NCBI RefSeq assembly: GCF_029542785.1
Contig: NC_083374.1
Coordinates: forward strand, 558,001 to 622,000
Length of the DNA stretch: 64,000 nt
Source: Malassezia japonica
Taxonomy: Eukaryota > Basidiomycota > Malasseziomycetes > Malasseziales > Malasseziaceae
Direction: 5' to 3'
Made by a program: the position numbers and the translations under genes. The notes beneath the pieces were generated by a model, which ran no database searches, was not told the DNA's origin, and worked only from the letters and a program-made list of their open reading frames with translations. Numbering within the stretch: the stretch's first letter is position 1; each line of letters begins with the position of its first letter. Positions 28,232-38,570 of the stretch are shown here, in pieces.

Positions 28232-29596
28232 ATGGGGACTCTACCTGCAGTGGTCTCCGAGTGCCTGGCCGCCCTGGAAAGAGAGTCGCACGTGGCAGGG
28301 CCATGGACCAAGATATGGGGGAAGTGTATTGACGTGGTCCGTGCCAGCCTAGCAAGCGAAAAGAGCCGGGCTCATGATCTTGACTATGTCGTTCAAGTGA
28401 GCACGGCCGAGATCCAACAACACTGCGAAGAACGATTCTTAATTTACCCCTATTCAGACGTGCCAGATGGATGGCGCACGCTCCGCACCGACAGCGCGCT
28501 CCTTGGCTGTTGCGCGGCACTACTACGCGCGCACTATGGAAACGTATACCCACCATCCTTTTGGCTCGCGCGCATCCGCGATCTCGATATGGCGCTCATC
28601 ACATGCTCGCCCCCATGCGACCGCGCCCGTGTCGTGTACGAAGCGATCGCGGCACTGCAGTGCAAGTGCCCCACGTCTAACCCTGACGAAAGTCGGGAGC
28701 GGCCAACGAAACGAAGGAAACAGAATACCCCACCCCTACCGCGCCAGATCCAGCGCAATGCCGCCCACCCCATCCCAGAGCTCGACCATGCCCCCACGCC
28801 AAAAGAATTCCTGGAATTCTGCCCCAGCTCTTCCGACCCCCACGATGTCGGCCGTCCGTTTGTGTTGCGTGGCTATGCCCGAGACTGGCCGGCGCTGCAA
28901 CCTGCCGGCCCCGGAGCAGACAAGCCGCGGTGGGCCGACGCGTCCTATCTGAGCCGACGTGCCGGCCCCGGTCGCGTAGTACCAGTCGAAAAAGGGGCTA
29001 TGTACACCGATGCAAACTGGGGCCAAACGATCATCCCCTTTGCAGCGTTTCTGGAGCAGATCGGATGGGATCGTGGTGCCCCCACCTCCCACCCCCTGTA
29101 CCTCGCGCAGCACACGCTCCTCACCCAGTTTCCCTGGCTATCCGATGACATGCGAGTGCCCCCGTACGTCTCGATGCGCCCACCCGCGCCCGCGTACGCG
29201 CCGGCGCAGCGAGGCGCACGGCCCTCCGCCCCGATCGCCAGTGTGTGGATCGGGCCCAAAAAGACGGTTTCGGCGGCGCACACGGACCCCTACTTTAACT
29301 GTTTTGTGCAAGTGCATGGCACCAAGTCTGTGTGGATTGCCCCGCCCCACGCAAACGACGGGGGTGCCATGCGTGTGTTTGGCACGTCTGATGATACCCA
29401 AGGCTATACCCGTCTGATGAGCAACACGTCGCAAGTGGATGTTTTTTCGGCGTGTCCCTTCCCCTTTGTCGAGTGCGTCGCCCCCCATGCGATGCACACA
29501 CAGCTCGAGGCCGGCGACCTGCTCTTCCTCCCCCCCTACTGGTGGCATGCGATGCAGAGTGCGTCACCGAGCTTCTCGGTTTCCTTTTGGTTCTGA
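28232..29596 (+). CDS. JmjC-domain protein (cupin-like, KDM8/JMJD7-related)
   Basis: 454 aa from the ATG at 28232 (MGTLPAVVSECLAALERES). The frame is open far upstream but there overlaps the Nudix gene, so I use the first ATG beyond it. The N-terminal half is helical and unfamiliar. The C-terminal half is a JmjC/cupin-8 fold, with RPFVLRGYARDWPALQPAGP, AHTDPYFNCFVQVHGTKSVW and ECVAPHAMHTQLEAGDLLFL, ending PPYWWHAM. Iron ligands are likely His and Asp of the AHTDPY motif plus the late His of WWHAM. 2-oxoglutarate is probably held by the Lys in GTKSVW. Such enzymes hydroxylate proteins or demethylate histones. The substrate is unknown. Confidence 0.85.
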   Translation: MGTLPAVVSECLAALERESHVAGPWTKIWGKCIDVVRASLASEKSRAHDLDYVVQVSTAEIQQHCEERFLIYPYSDVPDGWRTLRTDSALLGCCAALLRAHYGNVYPPSFWLARIRDLDMALITCSPPCDRARVVYEAIAALQCKCPTSNPDESRERPTKRRKQNTPPLPRQIQRNAAHPIPELDHAPTPKEFLEFCPSSSDPHDVGRPFVLRGYARDWPALQPAGPGADKPRWADASYLSRRAGPGRVVPVEKGAMYTDANWGQTIIPFAAFLEQIGWDRGAPTSHPLYLAQHTLLTQFPWLSDDMRVPPYVSMRPPAPAYAPAQRGARPSAPIASVWIGPKKTVSAAHTDPYFNCFVQVHGTKSVWIAPPHANDGGAMRVFGTSDDTQGYTRLMSNTSQVDVFSACPFPFVECVAPHAMHTQLEAGDLLFLPPYWWHAMQSASPSFSVSFWF

Positions 29597-29648
29597 ATTA
29601 TTCCAATCATGTAGTGATCCCGCTAGATACTTCGCTACCAAGCCCAGT

Positions 29649-30813
29649 CTACAGGTTCTGCAGCACGGCCTCAGTGAACTGCTGCGTGGTCGAAGAACCA
29701 CCCATGTCCGCCGTGCGGACCTTGCCCTCGCTGATCACGCGGTAGACGGCAGCAGCGATCTGGTTCGCCTGGTAGTCCAGGCCAAAGTGGCGGAGCATCA
29801 TGGTGGCGCTGAGGATCATGGCAGTCGGGTCGGCCTTGTTGGTGCCCATAATGTCCTTGGCGACGTGACGGCAGCCCGGCTCGTAAAGAGCGTAGTCGCG
29901 GCCGATGTTGGCGCCCGGAACGGTACCAGGGCCACCGACCAGCGCGGCACCGATGTTCGACACAATGTTACCGTACAGGTTCGGCATGACCATCACGTCG
30001 AACTGCTGCGGGCGCGAGACGAGCTGCATAGAGGTGTTATCGACAATCATGTCGTTGGAGCTGATACCCGCGCTCTTGTACTCCTCCGCGACCTTGCGGA
30101 AGGTGTTGAGGAAGAGACCGTCACCGAGCTTCATGATGTTGGCCTTGTGCACGCAAGTCACCGTCTTGCGGTTGTTCTTCAGCGCAAAGTCGAACGCGAA
30201 GCGCGAGATACGCTCCGCCTTGAAGCGCGTCGAGACCTTGAGCGACTCGACGATGCCCGGCGAAGGCGAGTGCTCGAGACCCGAGTACTCACCCTCGGTG
30301 TTCTCACGAATGATGGTGAAGTCCACATCCTTGTGACGCGTAGGGAAGCCATCGAGGGTCTTGCAGAAGACCATCGACGCGTAGATATCGAGCTTCTGGC
30401 GCATAGCCACGTTCCACGAGTTGTGCGAGCCCGCGCCAGTCGGGGTGAAGAGCGTGCCCTTCAGGCCGACCTTGTTGCGGCGCAGACTGTCCATCGCCTG
30501 CTGGAACTGCGACTCGTTGCCCTGCATCTCACCCGAGAGATCGAACTGCTCCCACTCGACCGGGACGTTGAGCTTGTCAAAGATCTCCTTGACCGAGTCG
30601 GTAATCTCCTTACCGACACCATCACCCGGGATCAGGGTAGCCGTGTACACACCGCCGTACTTGGTCGGGCCCTTGGTGAGGATCGGCGTGCCAGCCGTCA
30701 TCGTCGAGACGGAGCGCAGCGTCTGGGTTAGCGACTGGTGCGCATCAATCACTACCTACCTGCTGCTTGGCACCGGTGAGAAGAGATCGCGGAACCTTCG
30801 AGAGCACGCTCAT
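29649..30813 (-). CDS. IDH1: NAD-dependent isocitrate dehydrogenase, Idh1 subunit
   Basis: Two exons (30813-30760 and 30722-29649) encode 375 aa, with a 37-nt intron (CTAACCCAG end). Exon 1 supplies a mitochondrial presequence (MSVLSKVPRSLLTGAKQQ). Core motifs are [54 protein letters not shown] and [20 protein letters not shown]. The pattern GCRHVAKDIMGTNKADPTAM, rather than [10 protein letters not shown], marks the regulatory Idh1 type. With Idh2 it forms the octameric TCA-cycle enzyme that oxidises isocitrate to 2-oxoglutarate. It is head-to-head with IDH2. Confidence 0.97.
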
Positions 30814-31057
30814 CGTGAAGGGTGCACTGGGTAGTGGTAGGTGGATAAAAATTGAACGTGCCTCGCCTTGCCCGCCTGCAGCCACGCGGCGGACGGCCGC
30901 GGCCCTTGGGCCACATCAACTTGGGCACAAATTTTGATCGGCCGAACGCGCTGATACCCGTGCCGCGGTGCGTTGGCACGCGGCCTTGGGCGGCCGACCG
31001 CTCGGCGTGGAAAAATTAACGCTCGGCCCTCACTCGCAACCACTGCTAGCTTGCGAC
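30814..31057. promoter_or_regulatory. Bidirectional IDH1/IDH2 promoter
   Basis: 244 bp between the two divergent ATGs. Near each end, on the same strand, is a similar AT-rich box: GTGGATAAAAATTGAACG at about 30841-30858 and GTGGAAAAATTAACG at about 31007-31021. The middle is GC-rich with repeated CCTTGGG/GGCCGC. No CCAAT box is seen. The boxes could be core promoter elements. That is inference. Confidence 0.6.
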
Positions 31058-32197
31058 ATGTTGTTTGCCGCTGCCTCGCGCACTGTCCGTCCCGCTGCCT
31101 CGCTGCCCATTAGTGGTGCGCGTCTGCTTCGCCGCAGTCTTGCGACGCCGTCGAACGCCCCCACTTCCGCATACAACAAGGAAAAGGATGCGGACGGTAA
31201 ATACACCGTGACGCTCTTCCCGGGTGACGGTATCGGCCCCGAGGTGTCGGGCGCCGTGCAGAAGATCTACGAGGCTGCCAAGGTTCCGATCAAGTGGGAG
31301 GAGGCCGATGTCACTCCCTCGATCAACAAGGATGGCAAGCAGGTGATCCCCGAAGAGACGATCAAGTCGGTCCGCAAAAACACGATCGCGCTCAAGGGTC
31401 CCCTTGCGACGCCGATCGGCAAGGGCCACGTCTCGCTGAACCTGACCCTCCGCCGTACCTTCCACCTCTTTGCCAACGTCCGTCCTTGCGTTTCGGTCAA
31501 GGGCTTCAAGACGCCGTACGACGACGTGAACACGGTGCTTATCCGTGAGAACACCGAGGGTGAGTACTCGGGTATCGAGCACGAGATCGTCGACGGTGTC
31601 GTGCAGAGTATCAAGCTCATTACCTACGAGGCGTCGGAGCGCGTCGCCCGCTACGCCTTCTACCACGCCAAGCAGAACGGCCGCTCGCGCGTGACCGCTG
31701 TGCACAAGGCCCCGATCATGAAGATGTCGGACGGCATGTTCCTCACTGCCTGCCGCAACGTCGCCAAGGAGTTCCCCGATATCTCGTACGATGAGGACCT
31801 GCTCGACCGTGCCTGCCTGCGCATCGTCCAGGACCCCACGCCTTACTCGGACCGCGTCATGGTCATGCCCAACCTGTACGGTGACATTCTCTCGGACATG
31901 TGCGCCGGTCTCATTGGTGGCCTGGGCCTGACGCCGTCGGGCAACATTGGCAAGGACGCCTCGATCTTCGAGGCCGTCCACGGCTCTGCGCCGGATATCG
32001 CGGGCAAGGACAAGGCGAACCCTACCGCCCTGCTCCTGTCTTCGATCATGATGCTCCGCCACATGAGCCTCTTTGAGCATGCGAACCAGATCGAGAAGGC
32101 GGTCTTTGACACGATCGCCGCGGGTGAGCGGACGGGTGACCTGGGTGGCAACCTCGGCACCTCGGAGTTCACCGACTGCATCATCTCGCGCCTCTAA
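31058..32197 (+). CDS. IDH2: NAD-dependent isocitrate dehydrogenase, Idh2 catalytic subunit
   Basis: 379 aa from the ATG at 31058; the longer frame upstream overlaps the promoter. An Arg/Ser/Ala-rich presequence ([20 protein letters not shown], then RLLRRSLA) targets the matrix. Motifs are [57 protein letters not shown] and [40 protein letters not shown] marks the catalytic subunit. It partners the adjacent IDH1. Confidence 0.97.
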   Translation: MLFAAASRTVRPAASLPISGARLLRRSLATPSNAPTSAYNKEKDADGKYTVTLFPGDGIGPEVSGAVQKIYEAAKVPIKWEEADVTPSINKDGKQVIPEETIKSVRKNTIALKGPLATPIGKGHVSLNLTLRRTFHLFANVRPCVSVKGFKTPYDDVNTVLIRENTEGEYSGIEHEIVDGVVQSIKLITYEASERVARYAFYHAKQNGRSRVTAVHKAPIMKMSDGMFLTACRNVAKEFPDISYDEDLLDRACLRIVQDPTPYSDRVMVMPNLYGDILSDMCAGLIGGLGLTPSGNIGKDASIFEAVHGSAPDIAGKDKANPTALLLSSIMMLRHMSLFEHANQIEKAVFDTIAAGERTGDLGGNLGTSEFTDCIISRL

Positions 32198-32560
32198 GGA
32201 GCTGATGCACGGCACACCATAGCTTGGCTAAGCACGGATATTTTCAACGAGTGTAGGTCTGTGGAGGGGTATAGAATGGACCGGTAAGCGCAGGCTTCGG
32301 AAGGCGGCTCGGTCAGGCACGCACATGCGCGTCGGATACAGACAGGGAACAGGGAACAAGGCGCACGCAACGCACACGGGCAGCGCACAGCGCCACCACG
32401 CACTCCGTGCCGTGGTCGCCGGCACGGCACGTCCCCCTTCCTTGGCTCCACGCCGTCTTGTATAAGCCGAGTTCTAGTAGATAATGCGTTCGTGTTGCGT
32501 TCCTTGCCACAGAACCACGTTGGTACCGCCTTGCATAGGGTCTACAGGTGCGCTGTGCGC
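32198..32560. other. Convergent 3' intergenic region
   Basis: 363 bp between the IDH2 stop and the RRM-protein stop. It should hold both 3' UTRs. The small ORFs here are GC-rich, overlap and look spurious. No RNA gene is recognised. Confidence 0.4.
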
Positions 32561-33804
32561 TTACTCTTCGTCACGTTGCACAGGCGCGTCGGTTGCATAC
32601 CGGTCTTGCGTGTCCCTGCGGTCGTCGCGGTCATAGCCACGCGGCTCGTAGCCACGCGGCTCGCGGCTGCGCTCGCCTTCGTATTCGTCGCGGTAACGAG
32701 GGGGGCTGCGCGAGCGCTGCCGAGGCGGCGGCGACGAGCCACGCACAGGGCTCGCACCACGGCGCCAGTCCGGTGCGTCGGACGGCGCACCGCGGCGGCG
32801 CGGCGGGCCACGGTCGTCGCGGTACGAACGAGGAGGGCGATCATCGTACCGGCCACTATCGCGGCGGTCGTAGTCGCGGTCCCGGTCGTAGTCGCGGTCG
32901 CGGCCATAATCACGGTCGCGGCCATAGTCACGGTCGCGGTCACCGCGCCCGTAGCCACGGTCGTAGTCGCGGTCGTAGTCACGGTCGCGGCCGTAGCCAC
33001 GGTCACGGCCAAAGTCGCGGTCGCGGCGGTCGTAGTCGCGGTCGCGGCCATAGCCGCGGCTGCGGTCGCTAAACGCGCTGCCGCGGTACGAGCTGCCGCC
33101 CGTACGCGGAGGGCGGTCGTCTGTCAGGCGCGGGTTGCCGCGGTACTCGCCCGGCGTAGGGTCGTGCGGGCGGGTGGTGCTCGAAAAGTCGACGCGGATG
33201 TGGCGGCCCTGCAGGTCGATGTTGTTCAGCTGCTTCACCGCCTCACTAGCCGATTCCACGTCGCGCATCGTCACAAAGCCGAATCCGCGCGAGCGACCCG
33301 TGCGCGTATCGTACACAATCACCACCTTTTCCACTGGCCCGATGCGCCCAAACTCGTCCTCCAAGTCGCGCTCGGTCGTGCGGATGCTAAGGCCGAATGC
33401 GCCGACGATGTTGGACGGCGTCGGGGCCGGGCGGTTCGCCGGCGGTCCGCGCGGAGTGTTCCGGGGAGGGTATCCAGAGCGGTCGCGGCGGTCGCGGTCG
33501 TCGAAGCGGCGGGGCGGCGGCGCACGGTCGTCGTCGTCGTCGCGGCCGCGGCGCGAGTCACGCGCGCGGTCACGGCGGTCATAGCCACGGTCCGAGCGCC
33601 CGTCATCCTGCTCCGCATCGCGCGCGTCGCGGCGGTCAAAGTCGTCGTTCTCGGCATTCTGCCAGTCGCGCTCTGCGCGCTCGTCCATCGGCTCATCTTG
33701 GGTTAGGAGCCTAGCGTACCTAGATGCACATCCTCGTTCAGTTCTTCGCGTCCCGTACGCACGGGACTCGAGATGGGGTCATTCACGTCCGCCTGCGTTA
33801 GCAT
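32561..33804 (-). CDS. RRM protein with RDRDY-repeat tail, SR/Tra2-like
   Basis: Two exons (33804-33720 and 33696-32561) encode 406 aa. The 23-nt intron (CTAACCC branch) joins MLTQADVNDPISS...VHL to DEPMDERAERDW, extending the obvious ORF by 31 codons. The acidic/basic N-terminus precedes one RRM at about residues 115-200, with FGLSIRTTERDLEDEFGRIG (RNP2 region) and TGRSRGFGFVTMRD (RNP1). The RRM resembles Tra2-type splicing regulators. The C-terminus is Arg/Asp/Tyr-rich with tandem GRDRDYDRD units, then an RSRSPPRYRD segment. It is presumably a nuclear splicing or mRNP factor. The exact orthologue is not fixed. Confidence 0.88.
32860..33065 (-). repeat. Degenerate tandem repeat encoding RDRDY/RDYDRD units
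   Basis: The + strand repeats GGTCGCGGTCGTAGTC-like units of 12-18 nt inside the RRM gene. The products are RD, YD and GRDRDY dipeptide-rich units. The array is imperfect, and its length may vary between strains. Confidence 0.75.
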
Positions 33805-33884
33805 GGTCCAAGCGCGCTGTACCTACCATGCTTCGCTTGCCACGCCAAGGTGCGCACCGGCCCTGGACCGGGCCACGCTCTCAC

Positions 33885-33910
33885 CACGTGGCTCCACGAG
33901 GGAGCACGTG
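33885..33910. promoter_or_regulatory. Paired CACGTG boxes upstream of eL18
   Basis: CACGTG at 33885-33890 and 33905-33910, 20 bp apart, between the divergent RRM-protein and eL18 starts. CACGTG is bound by bHLH factors such as Cbf1. Function here is inferred from position only. Confidence 0.5.
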
Positions 33911-34041
33911 ATGAAATATAGTTTTGTGTTCGCCAATGCGTCAGATGGACCTAATAGGGGGTGGGTGGGAAAAGCGGCGCCGCAAAGGCTTCGCGCGGCG
34001 GAACCAGCGCTTCTTCAAACCGTCCCACGAGTTTCGACAAG

Positions 34042-34674
34042 ATGGTACGTCGACTGACCGGCCGCTGGCCGCGATGAATAGTATGCTAACCAGTGCAGGG
34101 TGTTGACATCAAGAAGCACCACGTCAAGACGGGCCACCGTTCGGCCCCCAAGAGCGAGGACCCGTACCTGCTGCTGCTTGTGAAGCTTTACCGCTTCCTT
34201 GCGCGCCGCACCGACTCGCGCTTCAACAAGGTGATCCTCCGTCGCCTGTTTATGTCGAAGATCAACCGCCCGCCGGTTTCGGTCTCGCGTGTCATCTACC
34301 TCTCGCGCAACCAGGGCGGTGTTGCCAAGGAGGCTTCCGAGACCCCCAAGACTGTGGTCGTTGTTGGCACCATCACCGACGACAACCGTGTGCTGGACCT
34401 TCCCAAGCTCAGCATTGCCGCTCTGCGCTTCACTAACACCGCTCGCGCGCGCATTGAGGCTGCTGGTGGTGAGGCCCTCACCCTCGACCAGCTCGCCATG
34501 CGTGCCCCGACCGGTTCGAACACGGTGCTCATCCGTGGCCCCAAGAACGCTCGTGAGTCGGTCAAGCACTTCGGCTTCGGTCCCCACAAGCACAAGAAGC
34601 CGTTTGTTCGCTCGAAGGGCCGCAAGTTTGAGAAGGGTCGCGGCCGCAGAAAGTCGCGCGACTTCCGCGTCTAA
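34042..34674 (+). CDS. RPL18: 60S ribosomal protein eL18
   Basis: Exon 1 is only the start codon (34042-34044). A 54-nt intron (34045-34098, GTACGT donor, GCTAAC branch) follows, then exon 2 at 34099-34674, giving 192 aa. The spliced start [20 protein letters not shown] matches the eL18 N-terminus, while the ATG at 34093 inside the intron would give a wrong MQ leader. Other blocks are [38 protein letters not shown] and the basic end [19 protein letters not shown]. An intron right after the ATG is common in fungal ribosomal-protein genes. Confidence 0.96.
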
Positions 34675-34982
34675 ATACGGCCTGGTTTCCTTGCCTTGCG
34701 TGGTTCTTTGGCTGTGAACTATGACGATATGCGTACTGGGGCTTTGCATCGACGCCTGCTTGGTCCATGCGGTGCACACTGCGGCACTCGTGCGATTCAG
34801 CGACATGTAGTTCACACGTAAAAATGGCGTCAATCTGATTCATGCCCTCTCTGATAGTGGCCGTGGGCCAAGTGCTCAGTGCAAGCCATCGCTTGTACAG
34901 ACTACAACCTATGCGTGTCCTATTAACTAACAAGGGGTACGGTCAGCAGGGGGCGGGGGGGAGGGGCAGGGAATAGACGGGA
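34675..34982. other. Convergent 3' intergenic region
   Basis: 308 bp between the eL18 stop and the LisH-protein stop. It contains a run of G (near 34950) and no ORF or RNA that I can support. Confidence 0.4.
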
Positions 34983-35916
34983 TTAGGGCTCAGCCTTTAG
35001 GTGCACCTTGTTGCTCGCATCGGATCCGGCTTTGTCTTCGTGCCCGGCAGACATGTTCGTGCCTGCATGATTGCTTCCAGAGGTACCGGCACTGCCCAGC
35101 AGCCCGCTACCACTTCCCGCAGCATCATTTCCACCATCAAAGTCAAAGTCAAAGATGTCCGACACGCCAAACATGCTCGCAAAGTCGTCCGTTCCGCCCA
35201 CACCGGCGCCCATTCCGCCATTAATGCCGAGTGCACTGGGGTTGCCGAGGTCCGAGGACATCGTCGCATCCAGCCCGTTCGTCATGTCGTCCATCGCCGA
35301 GGGCATACCCAGCACGGAATGCGGCTGCAACGACTGTAGACTCGCTTGCATACCGGACGCACCTTGGCCTAGCATGCTCTGCGAAAGTCCTTTGCCACTC
35401 ATCGACAGCATACCATTGTTCGACGAGGGCACACCGCCGTCGCTCTTGGAACTGCTTGCATCCCAGTCGCCTTGCTCACCACCCTTCTCCTGGTTCCCTT
35501 CGCCATCACCACCCAGCGCACGGTTGGACATCACCGGCGTCTTGCCTGTACTTGTCCGCCCTTGTTTCTTTTTCTGCTTTCCAGCACCAGGCGTCGACGG
35601 CGAGTCCATGCCTTGCGCAGACGCATGCGCCTGCCAGGGGCTCGCATTAGGATCGCCTTGGCCAAGCGGACGGCCGGCATTAGGGGCTTGCGAGGGCGCA
35701 CGTTGAGCTGAGGGCGCACGCTGCTTGTTCGCAACGTTGGCATGCATTGTGACAGGTGTCGAGGGCGCAGTTGCACTACCGCGCACTGCTGCAGCGGAGG
35801 GGGGAGCACCGTTCTCACTCGCGCCTTGCTTCGCCGAGTCAGGCACTCCCATCATCGAGTGCGCGCGGTTGCCCATGCCCTGCATATGCGCCTGGTTTTG
35901 CGGCATTCCAGGCCGG

Positions 35917-35951
<35 letters not shown>

Positions 35952-36125
35952 AAAAGCCATTGCAGCATTAGGGTTGTTCAGCGCCATTTGCTGCTGGAAG
36001 TAGGGGTTCGCCGCAGAGGCGTTCACATTGTTTCCGGAAAAATCCAACTCGTTGAACGTAGCACCGGAGCGCAAGTTAGTAGCCACATGGGATCCACCGG
36101 GCGTATTTGCCATGAACCCCGGTTT

Positions 36126-36168
<43 letters not shown>

Positions 36169-38570
36169 TGTTGCTGCAGCATCACCTGGTGGTTCATCAA
36201 CGCAGCCATGGCATTAGGGCCCTGCACCTGCTGCTGCTGCTGCTGTTGCTGCTGGCCCTGCCCAGGCTGCGCACCAACCTGCTGCCCTTGCATGCCCTGT
36301 GTATGCTGTCCCTGTTGCTGAGCCTGCTGCTGAGCCTGCTGCTGAGCCTGCTGCTGCTGGAGCTGGAGCTGGAGCTGGAACATTGGGTTCATGCCTTGGT
36401 TTTGGCCCCCGCCCGAGAAACCCGCCTGGGTCTGCTGCTGCGCAGGGTCATTCTGCAACAAGGTCACGATTGACTGCGCCTTGCTTTGAAGCTGCTGAGC
36501 ATTGACCAAGAACTGCTGCGCGATCGCCGGCGACGGGGCACTCTGCGCCTTCATCCACTCGTTTTTAACAGCCGTTTGCAACGCCTGGTATTGCATCACA
36601 AGCATCTGGCGCTGCTGAGGGTTGAGTTGAGCAGCAGTCTGCTGCGCCGCACCCGGAAGGTGTCCTTGGGCGCCGTTCTGAGAAGGGTCGCGGTTAAAAG
36701 GTGTCATGGGCCGTCCGGCCATATCATGCTGGCCTGCAGCGCCCTGCATGCTCGGGGTATCCTGTCCCGGAGCATTCATGGAGTTGGCATTGGCATGCTG
36801 CGACTCATCGTGCATACCAGAGCCAGGCGCCTTGTTGTTCGGACCCAGCTGCATTGAAGGTGTCATGCGCTGCGGCTGCCGGTTAAACAGGGCCTGTATC
36901 GCAGCGGGCGATGAGGGTTGCGTCTTGTTCGCTTGCGCAGCCTGATTCTGCATCTGCTGCTGCTGCAGCAAGAGCCGCGCCTGCATCTGTGCATCAGGTC
37001 GGTTCGCCTGCTGCGCCTGCTGCGCCTGCAGTGCAGCAGCATTGGGAATGAGGCTGCCAAACAATGAAAGACGCGCCGCAGGAGCCATGTTCTTGAGCTC
37101 TTCCAGCGGAATACCCTGACGCAACGCCGCCGTAATCAGTAGGTTTTGCTGCTGCTGTGGCGTCAGCGCACCCGGATTCCAGCCTTGGCCAAGTTGCGCA
37201 CGCGCGAGTGCCTGCTGCATTTGAAGCTGCTGCTGTTGTGTCGCGTGCGCATTCGTCATCGGCATCTGACCCCCTTGCGCATGCTGCGGCACGGCCTGCT
37301 GCTGCTGCTGCTGCACCTGTGTCTGATCCATCTGCACCGGCATCTGGGGCGCAGGCGTCTGCTGCTGTGATCCAGGGGCACGTTGCGGCAACGCGCCCTG
37401 GCCCTGGGGCTGCTGCGCAGGCTGGGTGAGCGGAGGTTGAGGTGGTTTCGTCGGCGTCTGCTGGCCGGCCTGCTGCTCGGCCTGCCGCGCTGGTGCCTGC
37501 TGGGCATGCTGCTGCTGGGCATGCGCCTGCTGATTCGCCGCGAGCGGCTGAGGTGCAGGCGTCGCAGAGGGCAACGTCGCAGGCGGGATCAGCGTGGCTG
37601 CCGCTGCCGCGTCTTGGTCACCCATCATCAGGCGTTGCGCTGCATTCGCCGATTGCAGCGGGTTGCCCGGTGCTAGGTTCAGCGCCAGATCCTGCTGGGA
37701 CGACCCCGCCACCGCTGACGCCGTGGCGTCAGGAAAGAGGCTCGGTCCGAGTAAACTGCTCTTGCTCTTCGCCTTGTTGATCCGCTGCGAACGGCGGTAC
37801 TCCAAGAAGTCGTTGTACTCGTTCGCCTCCTTGCTCGCTCGTCCGGCCCGCGCGGTGAACACGTCCCAGAAAACGCTCCAGTACTCAAACAAGAGCCCCT
37901 TGGGGGTCTGTAGAGGCACCTCGGGCTCTTCTGGCAGATCGCATTCCTCCCGGAAGGCCTGCGCCGTCCGTGAGAAGTTGCGCCGCCGCAGATAATCCCA
38001 GACATATACATTCAAGGTCCCTGTGTCTTCCCCCCACAGCGTCTGTTCCTGTAGCAGAGCAGAACCATGGCGCTCCCCACGCGGGGCTGGGCTCGCCGAC
38101 GGCGCCTTGGACGTCGATGTCACAGGAGGCTGCAGTGCAGGGGGCTCGGATGCGCTCTTTTCGTGCTCCGCACCCTGTTCCAACGTCCTCCCCTCTTCAG
38201 CACGAGCGCGTTTGTCGCGCTGCGCCGAGTCCGAGTTGGGGGACCCCGGCCGCTTGCGCGAATCCGACGCGCTGTCGACCGAGGTTTCAGCTGCATCAGA
38301 GGTATCCTTGGGCTTTTGTGCCTCTTCATCCACGGAGATCGCCACGACCGACGTGTCTTCTGCCGCGTCGTCGTCGCCTCCGGTGTCGCCCGAGGGGCCG
38401 GTCGCTGGATCGTCTGGGGTTTCGTCTGTAGCTTTGGTGTCATTGGACTTGGGGACATCCTGCAACGCCTTGTCCACAGCTTCCCCACCGCCCTTGTCCT
38501 TACCAGAGGGAGACATGCGCGTTGGCTGCGTCACGCCTTCGTCGTGGTCTTGTTGGTCTGCGTAGGTCAT
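34983..38570 (-). CDS. LisH-domain, glutamine-rich transcriptional regulator (Flo8/Som1-like)
   Basis: 1195 aa from the ATG at 38570 (MTYADQQDHDEG). An acidic Ser/Asp-rich N-terminus precedes a LisH motif at about residues 185-240 (LNVYVWDYLRRRNFSRTAQA, then REECDLPEEPEVP and LLFEYWSVFWDVF). That is the form seen in Flo8, Som1, SSDP and LEUNIG-type co-regulators. The rest is Gln/Ala/Met-rich with several pure Gln runs, and the C-terminus is Gly/Ser/Asp-rich with a DIFDFDFDG acidic-hydrophobic patch, a possible activation domain. A splice-like signal (CTAACCAG) lies just upstream, so a further 5' exon is possible. In other fungi this class controls filamentation and adhesion. Confidence 0.85.
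35919..35951 (-). repeat. CAG trinucleotide run, 11 codons of Gln
   Basis: The + strand reads (CTG)11, so the coding strand reads (CAG)11 within the LisH regulator. It is uninterrupted, hence likely prone to length change. Confidence 0.95.
36129..36178 (-). repeat. CAG/CAA run encoding 17 Gln
   Basis: The + strand has (CTG)12 at 36129-36164 followed by TTG/CTG alternation to 36178, coding for 17 consecutive Gln in the LisH regulator. Confidence 0.95.

Noticed and set aside
29439..32215. Long antisense ORFs over IDH1 (430 aa) and IDH2 (389 aa)
   Set aside because: Same in-register effect of codon bias; the sense proteins are certain.
32860..33065. CRISPR-like or satellite array
   Set aside because: The units are degenerate, in frame, and code for RDRDY repeats; there are no spacers.
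32492..33706. 404-codon Val/Ala-rich + strand ORF over the RRM gene
   Set aside because: It is the reverse frame of the RD-repeat DNA; periodic codons give an artefactual hydrophobic protein.
34093..34098. ATG at 34093 as the eL18 start
   Set aside because: It lies inside the intron. Splicing from the ATG at 34042 gives the conserved MGVDI start.
35742..36473. Leu- or Cys-rich + strand ORFs over the poly-Gln tract
   Set aside because: They are other-frame readings of the CTG repeat.
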